A DNA stretch of 7,920 bases from positions 1 to 7,920 of the forward strand of contig JAHJRK010000425.1 of the NCBI GenBank assembly GCA_018830925.1, in the 5' to 3' direction. This document shows, in pieces, positions 1 to 4,888 of the stretch. A program made the translations under genes and the position numbers. How positions within the stretch are numbered: position 1 is the stretch's first letter; every line of letters starts with the position of its first letter. The stretch is from Pseudomonadota bacterium (GTDB lineage Bacteria > Desulfobacterota > Desulfobacteria > Desulfobacterales > RPRI01). The notes under the pieces were generated by a model. That model had not been told where the DNA came from. It did not search any database and worked only from the letters and a program-made list of their open reading frames with translations.

Positions 1-13
1 CAGCTTGGTTCAT
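1..13 (-). CDS. 5' end of a leftward gene, product unknown
   Basis: On the minus strand an ATG (bases 13 to 11) follows a strong Shine-Dalgarno, GGGAGG (complement of 20-25), at a spacing of 6 bases. Only four codons (Met-Asn-Gln-Ala) lie in the window, so the product cannot be named. The gene points away from the cassette array on its right. That is the usual orientation of an integron integrase gene relative to its cassettes, but a reversed cassette gene or an unrelated flanking gene would look the same. The ribosome binding site is seen directly; identity as intI is only a possibility. Confidence 0.4.
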
Positions 14-43
14 GGTATACCTCCCTTTTTAATAGTGCCCGGA

Positions 44-170
44 ATTGGACAATTATGGGAGTTATACACTGATTTGAGATTTTTTTCTGCCGCGTAGCGG
101 CTTCGTCCAACAATCCCTTGCACACGGACGGGTACTCCGCTGCGCTCTGTCCCCGCTGGTGAAGGGCACG
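44..170 (+). mobile_element. possible short cassette without a gene, upstream of cassette 1
   Basis: The attC at 105-176 opens with GTCCAAC, so the cassette that owns it should begin with GTTGGAC. A 6-of-7 match, ATTGGAC, lies at 44-50. If that is the left boundary, the cassette is about 126 bases, mostly attC, with no room for a normal gene. It contains a small perfect hairpin at 89-101 (GCCGC, loop gta, GCGGC) preceded by a run of seven T. The T-run is on the wrong side for an intrinsic terminator in the plus direction. The changed first base, A instead of G, could be decay, a non-standard attI edge or chance. I see no convincing promoter here. Confidence 0.2.
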
Positions 171-176
171 TTGGGC
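105..176 (+). other. attC recombination site A (start of cassette 1)
   Basis: The 72-base site has outer boxes GTCCAAC (105-111) and GTTGGGC (170-176). The inner arm CCCTTGCAC (115-123) pairs with GTGAAGGG (159-166), leaving one unpaired G at 120. A second stem forms from GGAC (126-129) and GTCC (149-152). Cleavage by an integron integrase would fall between G170 and T171. The sequence AACAA after the left box and ACGTT at the right end recur in sites B and C, as expected for sites from one integron lineage. The unpaired base is G on the top strand, whereas C is the usual top-strand form. Confidence 0.8.
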
Positions 177-2495
177 ATAATCGCACAGGGCATAGAACAT
201 GATTGAATCAATCACCATCGCCGATGTGGCGACCTACGATAGCACTCCCCAGTTACTCGACGGGCTGTCACAATTCACTTTTGTGTTCGGTTCCAACGCT
301 AGCGGCAAGACCACGATCAGCCGAGTGATTGCGGATGAGGACAGCTTCCCAACGTGCAAAGTGACATGGCAAAGAGGAACACGCCTGCAGCCGATGGTGT
401 ACAACCTCGACTTCGTCGACAAGAACTTCCATCAATCAGCACAGCTGAAAGGCGTGTTCACGCTCGGCGAGAAACACGAGGATATCCTCATGAAGATCGC
501 GGCCGCCAGAACCGAAGTCGACGTCCTTACGAGGAAGATAGAGACTCTGACACACGGATTGCAGGGTGATGATGGCACAGGCGGAAAGAAGGGCGAGTTG
601 GCTACTCTGGAGTCAGCGCTGAAGGATAAGTGCTGGGAACAGAAGCAAAAACACGATGCGGCCCTGAAAGGCGCGTTCGAGGGATATCGAGGAAGCGCCG
701 AGAAATTCAAATCGAAGGTAATCCATGAGTGGGCCTCCAATTCTGCAATGCTTGTGTCGTTGGCAGAACTCGAGAAGAGGGCCGAAACGGTGTTTGGCCC
801 GACCCCAGTTGCTGAACGACTAATCCCCTTAGTGGAGACCGCAACGCTGGTCACCTACGAGTCCGATCCCATTCTTAAGAAGCGCGTTATCGGCAAGGAT
901 GATGTTGACATAGCCGCATTAATCAAGAAACTCGGTAACAGCGACTGGGTGCGCGAAGGGCGTACGTTTTATGAAGTCAGCGAAGGAGTCTGTCCGTTCT
1001 GCCAACAGAGCACCAAGGAGGCGTTCGCCCAGAGCTTGAACGAATACTTCGATGAGGCGTTTGAGACGGACAGCAAGGCCATCGAGGAGCTCTCAACTAA
1101 CTACAAAACGGAATCCGCACGGATTCAGCAACAGATAGCGGAGATCATTGCCACTCCGCCGAAGTTTCTGGATGCCACGAAGCTCAAGGCAGAGAAGGAA
1201 CTTTTCGACTCGCGGGTTACGATCAACATACAACAACTCGCAGGGAAGAAGAGGGAGCCTAGCCAATCCGTTGAACTGGAATCGCTCAGCAATGTAAGCA
1301 CTGCAATCAAGACGCTGGTCGACGACACCAATGCGCTCGTAGCCGAGCACAACAAGATGGTGGCTAACCTTTCCCAAGAGCGGATCATGTTGACGGCACA
1401 GGTATGGAAGTACTTGCTGGAAGAGGAACTCAAAGGCGATCTGGCCGCGTACAAGTCATCACGCGATGGTTTGAACAAAGCCATCGTAGCAATGGAAACG
1501 CAGATCAAAGAAGCGAAAACGGAGAAGGAGAGAAAGCAGACTGAGATTCGGGAATTTGAAAGGCAAACAACCAGCATCCAACCGACGATTGACGAAATCA
1601 ACGCGCTATTATCATCCTTTGGCTTTCGCGGTTTCTTCCTGGCCAAAGCTGAGGATGGTGCATCCTACAAGCTTGTCCGATCGGACGGTTCCGACGCCAA
1701 AGCGACTCTCAGTGAAGGGGAGCGGAGTTTCGTGACGTTTCTTTACTTCTACCACCTCCTGAAAGGAAGCGATTCTGAGAGCGGCATTACAACTGACCGG
1801 GTTGTCGTCTTCGACGATCCGGTGTCCAGCTTGGACAGCGACATCTTGTTCATCGTGGGAAGCCTCATTAAGGGAGTGTTCGAGGAAGTCAGAGCTGGGT
1901 CTGGACACATCAAGCAGGTGTTCGTTCTCACACACAACGTCTACTTCCACAGGGAAGTGACGTTCAATCCCAGACGTCGGGATGTCGCGATGAGCGAAGA
2001 AACGTTCTGGGTCGTTCGGAAGCCAGGGCTGCTCTCGGAGTTAGAGAAGTGCCCATCGAACCCGATAAAAACGTCGTACGAGCTGCTATGGTCTGAAGTG
2101 AGAAGGAGTGACCGCTCTAACGTTTCGATTCAGAATACGTTGCGGCGGATACTTGAGAACTACTTCAAGATTCTTGGCGGCTTTGATATGGACCAGCTGT
2201 GCGGAATGTTTGCTGGCAAAGAGAAGATGATCTGTAGATCGCTTTGCTCGTGGGTACATGCCGGTTCGCATTACGCACTTGACGATCTCTACGTGTCGAT
2301 TGATGACTCAATGGTGAACACATATCTGAAAGTCTTTAAGGGGATTTTCGAGAAGGCCGGTCATATCGCTCACTACAAGATGATGATGGGAGATGCATCT
2401 GAAGGAGATGCCCACTGAGCGAGGAGAATACGAAGACTATGCCCAACAACGGCTTCCAGAGGACGCCGGAAAGCCGGCGCCTCTGAAGCCGGACG
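171..2495 (+). mobile_element. integron gene cassette 1 (RloC-like ATPase)
   Basis: The cassette runs from T171 to G2495 (2325 bases), between the cleavage points of sites A and B. Its first bases, (G)TTGGGC, are the exact reverse complement of GCCCAAC, which opens its own attC at 2441. This is the diagnostic relation for a cassette that was once a circle. It carries one gene, with 28 bases before the start codon and 22 bases between the stop codon and the attC. It is long for a cassette, since most are around 1 kb or less. It contains no obvious promoter, so expression probably relies on read-through from the left. Confidence 0.8.
199..2418 (+). CDS. AAA_13 ATPase of the RloC/PrrC anticodon-nuclease type
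   Basis: This 739-residue protein is a predicted cytoplasmic ABC/SMC-like ATPase. Walker A is GSNASGKTT (31-39). Long charged, helical stretches (about 95-200 and 280-460) look like coiled coil and flank a Cys-Pro-Phe-Cys zinc hook (265-268). Next come the signature LSEGE (504-508), Walker B VVVFDDP (535-541), the D-loop SSLD (543-546) and the switch His579. The phrase NLDFVDKNF near 69-77 is typical of Pfam AAA_13. In the family, PrrC and RloC cut tRNA in the anticodon loop during phage attack, using an Arg-x3-Glu...His triad in the C-terminal part. Arg649, Glu653 and His687 or His691 here have similar spacing. The zinc hook points to RloC rather than PrrC. AGGG at 187-190 supports the start, with 8 bases of spacing. 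ATPase family is near certain; nuclease activity is inference. An AAA_13 protein with another effector is the alternative. Confidence 0.85.
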   Translation: MIESITIADVATYDSTPQLLDGLSQFTFVFGSNASGKTTISRVIADEDSFPTCKVTWQRGTRLQPMVYNLDFVDKNFHQSAQLKGVFTLGEKHEDILMKIAAARTEVDVLTRKIETLTHGLQGDDGTGGKKGELATLESALKDKCWEQKQKHDAALKGAFEGYRGSAEKFKSKVIHEWASNSAMLVSLAELEKRAETVFGPTPVAERLIPLVETATLVTYESDPILKKRVIGKDDVDIAALIKKLGNSDWVREGRTFYEVSEGVCPFCQQSTKEAFAQSLNEYFDEAFETDSKAIEELSTNYKTESARIQQQIAEIIATPPKFLDATKLKAEKELFDSRVTINIQQLAGKKREPSQSVELESLSNVSTAIKTLVDDTNALVAEHNKMVANLSQERIMLTAQVWKYLLEEELKGDLAAYKSSRDGLNKAIVAMETQIKEAKTEKERKQTEIREFERQTTSIQPTIDEINALLSSFGFRGFFLAKAEDGASYKLVRSDGSDAKATLSEGERSFVTFLYFYHLLKGSDSESGITTDRVVVFDDPVSSLDSDILFIVGSLIKGVFEEVRAGSGHIKQVFVLTHNVYFHREVTFNPRRRDVAMSEETFWVVRKPGLLSELEKCPSNPIKTSYELLWSEVRRSDRSNVSIQNTLRRILENYFKILGGFDMDQLCGMFAGKEKMICRSLCSWVHAGSHYALDDLYVSIDDSMVNTYLKVFKGIFEKAGHIAHYKMMMGDASEGDAH

Positions 2496-2501
2496 TTCTG
2501 C
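2441..2501 (+). other. attC recombination site B (between cassettes 1 and 2)
   Basis: The 61-base site is the best-formed of the set. The left box is GCCCAAC (2441-2447) and the right box GTTCTGC (2495-2501). Arm 2451-2462 (GGCTTCCAGAGG) pairs with 2480-2490 (CCTCTGAAGCC) at every position except one unpaired C (2456 or 2457), which is the canonical top-strand form of the extrahelical base. A perfect six-base stem, CGCCGG (2464-2469) with CCGGCG (2474-2479), closes on a loop AAAG. The right box departs from the GTTRRRY consensus but matches the left box of site C exactly in complement. Despite its stem it lacks a T-run, so it is not an intrinsic terminator. Confidence 0.9.
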
Positions 2502-3381
2502 TGAGGGACACCCATGAATCGATCTGATGTTATCGATAATCTTGATAGTCGAGTTGTTACCATCCTTGATGAGGTGGAATCCGCCACTGATCTACAGGTT
2601 CGGTTCCAGACTCTTACCGGGTCCTATGTTGTGGCTCAGTACGGGTTTGATCCTCATTCCAACACTGCGACTGTATTCCTTCGGTCTGACTGGGAGGATG
2701 TAGATATAGCTCACGAGCTCATGCACATGAAGCTCGAGCTTGTTGAAGGTTTCGCAGTTTTGGCCTGGCGAAGTGATGTCTCCCAAACAAAGGCTATTGA
2801 GGCTGCCTTCGGACGAGTGCGGGTATACGTTGACGACGAAGTTGTGCACTCACGGTTGATTCAGGAGGGTTTCACCCTGGATGGCGAGGTACTCAAGTCG
2901 CAGATCTTCGACGATATTTACACAAAGATTCCTAGATACCTGCAAAAACTTCGGCCAAGACCGGACGACGGAATGGCGCATCTTGATGAATTTGGCTACG
3001 GGGAGCTTTGCAGAAGTTCCTTCCTCGTTCAGGCCGAGTTGATTTGTAAAAACTACAGCAGTGCCCTTTCCGATGCTCACAGGAAAAAGGTCCAGCGGTT
3101 CGTTAGCGCCTTCAGGACTCACCGCTCCCCAGAAGCGGGCAAGGCAGATGAAGTATTGAGGCTATTTGAAGGCAATAACGTTATGACTGTGGCAGGGCAT
3201 AAGGAAATCCTTGAATCATGGGCTAGACTGGAGGCGCTTGATCGTTTCGTGGGTCCAAGTATATACACCAGACGGGATAACCGCTACATACTGCCTTGGC
3301 CTTGAGTGTGGATTTGAAGACAGGAGAGCAGAACAATCTCTTTCAGCGGATCGCAAAAAGCCGCGCCCGCTGAAGAGTACG
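2496..3381 (+). mobile_element. integron gene cassette 2 (HEXXH protein)
   Basis: The cassette runs from T2496 to G3381 (886 bases). Its first bases, (G)TTCTGC, are the exact reverse complement of GCAGAAC at the start of its attC (3328-3334). It carries one gene, which fills almost the whole unit: 18 bases lead to the start codon and 22 bases separate the stop codon from the attC. No promoter fits in the leader, so transcription is expected from upstream. Confidence 0.85.
2514..3305 (+). CDS. putative zinc metallopeptidase-like protein (HELMH), family unknown
   Basis: This 263-residue soluble protein has no signal peptide or membrane segment. The N-terminal third is a mixed alpha/beta region leading into IAHELMHMKLE (65-75), an HEXXH zincin motif with Glu68 as the likely general base and His67 and His71 as metal ligands. 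About 40 residues later, VDDEVVHSRL (106-115) offers Glu109 or His112 as a third ligand, followed by a Gly-Phe (119-120). The rest is helical and charged and ends in a short Pro-rich tail. The layout recalls ImmA/IrrE-like peptidases and unnamed HEXXH hypotheticals, but I cannot place it in a named family. GAGGG at 2503-2507, with 6 bases of spacing, fixes the start. It lies 3' of the ATPase but in a separate cassette. Proteolysis of a toxin, repressor or phage protein is possible, and no substrate can be inferred. Confidence 0.75.
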   Translation: MNRSDVIDNLDSRVVTILDEVESATDLQVRFQTLTGSYVVAQYGFDPHSNTATVFLRSDWEDVDIAHELMHMKLELVEGFAVLAWRSDVSQTKAIEAAFGRVRVYVDDEVVHSRLIQEGFTLDGEVLKSQIFDDIYTKIPRYLQKLRPRPDDGMAHLDEFGYGELCRSSFLVQAELICKNYSSALSDAHRKKVQRFVSAFRTHRSPEAGKADEVLRLFEGNNVMTVAGHKEILESWARLEALDRFVGPSIYTRRDNRYILPWP

Positions 3382-3387
3382 TTAGGT
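3328..3387 (+). other. attC recombination site C (between cassettes 2 and 3)
   Basis: The 60-base site has left box GCAGAAC (3328-3334) and right box GTTAGGT (3381-3387), the latter fitting GTTRRRY. Arm CTCTTTCAGCGG (3338-3349) pairs with CCGCTGAAGAG (3367-3377) with one unpaired T. The eight bases TTCAGCGG/CCGCTGAA pair perfectly. A short inner CGC (3352-3354) can pair with GCG (3363-3365) around an A-rich loop. The AACAA and ACGTT signatures match sites A and B. Confidence 0.85.
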
Positions 3388-3914
3388 TTCTAATTCAATG
3401 ACACAAGAACCCAAAAATCACTTGTCTCTGATACAGGATGCACTTTCAAAGGGTGAGCACGGATTGATTTTACGATTCTTGCTTAATACTCTTGGAGGGA
3501 CACCAATTATTGGCGGTGTATTCAGCGGCATTGCTGGTGTTTGGTCGGATTCAAAGCAGGAGATAATAAATCACATTATTCTTGAATGTTTGAAAATAAT
3601 TGATGAAAAGGTGGAACTATTTGGAAAAGCACTTGTTAGTTCCCAAGACAAGAAACAAACAGTTGCTGGCTTTATTTCGATAAACCCAAATTCTGTTGAA
3701 ATAATTGACTCATCTGGCATTTCCTCAATAACTGACAAGGGTGTTCTTGATTTTTCAATCAACTATTCTGAGCCATTAGATGGTTATGTATTTAATTGCT
3801 ATGGGAGTGGGCCAGTACTTCTTGAGAGCGCATCGCAGCAAAAAAACCATCTTGATATAAAATTTAAAAGCCCATGCCCGGACTTGGTCACCTTTGTCTT
3901 TATGAAAACCTAAC
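3382..3914 (+). mobile_element. integron gene cassette 3, attC truncated
   Basis: The cassette starts at T3382. Its (G)TTAGGT is the exact reverse complement of ACCTAAC at 3908-3914, the left box of its own attC, but no matching right arm or GTT box follows at attC distance. At least 533 bases remain. It is visibly more AT-rich than cassettes 1 and 2, consistent with a different donor. With its right recombination site destroyed, it should no longer be excisable by itself. Confidence 0.7.
3398..3913 (+). CDS. hypothetical cassette protein with Gly-rich hydrophobic segment
   Basis: The product has 171 residues. Residues 1-22 are polar. Residues 23-49 form a hydrophobic, Gly-rich segment (around LLNTLGGTPIIGGVFSGIAG) ending in a Trp, which could insert in or lie on a membrane. 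A helical stretch to about 80 follows, and the C-terminal 90 residues look beta-rich (short alternating hydrophobic stretches, Gly and Ser turns). A Gly/Pro hydrophobic segment followed by a charged helix is seen in several small membrane-acting proteins, but I do not recognise the family. There is no strong Shine-Dalgarno; the nearest is TAGGT (3383-3387), 10 bases upstream and part of the attC right box. The stop codon TAA (3911-3913) lies inside the left box of the next attC. An effector, toxin or envelope role is guesswork. Confidence 0.65.
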   Translation: MTQEPKNHLSLIQDALSKGEHGLILRFLLNTLGGTPIIGGVFSGIAGVWSDSKQEIINHIILECLKIIDEKVELFGKALVSSQDKKQTVAGFISINPNSVEIIDSSGISSITDKGVLDFSINYSEPLDGYVFNCYGSGPVLLESASQQKNHLDIKFKSPCPDLVTFVFMKT

Positions 3915-3940
3915 CCGGCAGTGCAGTTGACAGCCAGGGC
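3908..3940 (+). other. left half of a truncated attC (site D)
   Basis: ACCTAAC (3908-3914) matches the start of cassette 3 in perfect complement, and the bases after it (CCGGCAGTGCAGTTGAC) look like an attC left arm. No complementary arm or GTTRRRY box follows within about 120 bases; GTTGATA at 3983 fits neither position nor pairing. The right part seems to have been replaced, probably near 3935-3960, by sequence that leads into the transposase remnant. The right edge given here is approximate. Confidence 0.55.
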
Positions 3941-4024
3941 ATGTGTGGTAAATGGGAAATGGGGGTCGGGCCAAGAAAACATGTTGATATCATAGGCAAA
4001 ATGTTTAAAATTTGCGTCAGATAA

Positions 4025-4130
4025 GGTTTTAGAAGGATATTTTTAGGGCCAAAAACACGCATTTAAGAGAAAAGTACGGTTAGATGGCAAGAGCAAAACG
4101 GCATTACCTTCCAGGTCACGTATGGCATAT
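4025..4130 (+). repeat. RAYT leader and 5' end, reference copy of a local repeat
   Basis: This block holds ATTTTTAGGGCCAAAAAC (4039-4056), an A-rich leader and the first 15 or so codons of the RAYT. Two degenerate relatives follow on the same strand at 4610-4716 and 4754-4803. Spacing from the leader start to the ATG is 59 bases here and 61 in the second copy, so the copies are collinear. Confidence 0.6.
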
Positions 4131-4409
4131 TACGCATCGATGTCATAAAAAGGAATTTTTGCTTAAATTTGCCAGAGATCGGCGTCGATGGTTGCAATGG
4201 TTGTTTGAAGCCAAAAAACGCTATGGTCTCTGTATATTGAACTATTTGGAAGTAAGAGTTTTATAGAGGGCATAAAAGAGAAACTCGGCATTCGGGCACA
4301 GGGTCGTAAGCTGGTGGGATCGATAGATTTGTATCATCTTCGGGAGGCTCAGGCTGCTTACAATAGCAATTTTACCCCTGAAAATGTTAGCTATAGGGGA
4401 CGTACATAA
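4084..4409 (+). pseudogene. RAYT (IS200-like Y1 transposase) remnant with the middle deleted
   Basis: The first 54 codons encode MARAKRHYLPGHVWHITHRC and the run after it up to ILNY. This matches the N-terminus of REP-associated tyrosine transposases, single-strand HUH endonucleases that nick and join DNA at hairpins. From 4242 a different frame encodes LFGSKSFIEGIKEKLGIRAQ and on to a stop at 4407-4409, resembling the C-terminus of the same family. The junction is near 4242-4246. Intact relatives are roughly 200-330 residues, so about half or more is missing, including the HxH metal motif and catalytic Tyr. The N-terminal frame hits a stop at 4264-4266. The gene cannot make an active enzyme. 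The upstream leader (4025-4083) recurs in decayed form twice further on. Confidence 0.75.
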
Positions 4410-4609
4410 GAATATAAGTTGAAAATTTTTCCATATTTTTTGGTGTTCGTTTTTCAAATATCAATTAGAGGGTAACAGTATGAAAACAAAACACTTATTC
4501 ACCATCAGACTTATAGGAACTTATAAACTAATGTACCAAGACAATTGGGATCGAGCCACAGTAATAGATTGATATTATAGAAATAACGTTAAAAAACGCT
4601 TCAAATAAA

Positions 4610-4716
4610 GGCTTTAAAAAGGCATTTTAGGGGTCAAAAATATCTTTTTAAGGCATAACAGCACATGCAGATGTAAAGAGCAAAACAACAGTACCTTCAG
4701 GACATGTATTGCACAA
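4610..4716 (+). repeat. decayed second copy of the RAYT 5' region
   Basis: ATTTTAGGGGTCAAAAA (4624-4640) and AGAGCAAAAC (4677-4686) followed by TACCTTC (4692-4698) align with the leader and first codons of the RAYT at 4084. The ATG at 4671 is followed directly by TAA where the first copy has GCA, and one C is missing after TACCTT compared with the first copy. It is non-coding debris from an older insertion or a tandem duplication. Confidence 0.6.
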
Positions 4717-4753
4717 TAAAATCGTTTATCGAATTTATAAAACGCAACCTAGT

Positions 4754-4803
4754 TGCTTAAAGGAAAATAGAGTTTTAAGAGCCAAAAACGACTATTTATT
4801 GAG
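4754..4803 (+). repeat. partial third copy of the RAYT leader
   Basis: GTTTTAAGAGCCAAAAACG (4772-4790) matches the leader block TTTTTAGGGCCAAAAACACG of the first copy (4040-4059), and the AT-rich flanks are also similar. No transposase codons follow; about 85 bases further on the nuclease gene begins. A small perfect hairpin, GCAAC-cta-GTTGC (4744-4756), lies at its left edge. Confidence 0.4.
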
Positions 4804-4888
4804 CTTTAATTCTTAAATATCAAGTTGATAGCTCGGTCAGACACTCAATCAACCCTCAATCAGAACAATAGCTCAAAGAGGAAACATC

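Larger units (their letters stand above)
4410..4888 (+). other. AT-rich intergenic region with transposon debris
   Basis: No normal gene is visible. The region holds the two decayed RAYT copies listed separately. It also has a 30-codon open frame at 4480-4572 with a plausible GAGGG upstream but no recognisable product. A direct repeat CTCAATCA (4844-4851 and 4855-4862) lies just before the nuclease gene, 11 bases apart centre to centre, and could be a small operator or chance. No convincing -35/-10 pair was found for the nuclease gene. Confidence 0.6.

Noticed and set aside
45..70. TTGGAC...TACACT as a cassette promoter
   Set aside because: The spacing is about 14 bases, too short for a sigma-70 promoter; TTGGAC is better explained as a cassette boundary.
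89..101. GCCGC-gta-GCGGC hairpin as a terminator
   Set aside because: The T-run precedes the stem on the plus strand and would be an A-run after it on the minus strand, so neither direction fits an intrinsic terminator.
432..854. 140-codon minus-strand open frame inside the ATPase gene
   Set aside because: It lies wholly antisense to a gene with complete ATPase motifs, is Ser/Cys-rich as shadow frames are, and has no supported ribosome binding site.
1125..1646. 173-codon minus-strand open frame inside the ATPase gene
   Set aside because: It is antisense to the coiled-coil and signature region and its composition reflects the complement of Glu/Lys-rich codons. No domain is recognised.
2441..2501. 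Strong GC hairpin after the ATPase gene as a rho-independent terminator
   Set aside because: No T-run follows the stem, and the boxes and unpaired base identify it as an attC site.
199..3305. ATPase plus HEXXH protein as one fixed two-gene operon system
   Set aside because: A complete attC separates them and each has its own matching cassette boundary, so they were captured as separate units. Cooperation is possible but not shown.
4480..4572. 30-codon open frame with GAGGG upstream
   Set aside because: It is short, lies between decayed transposon copies and has no recognisable product. It may be a fragment but cannot be supported as a gene.
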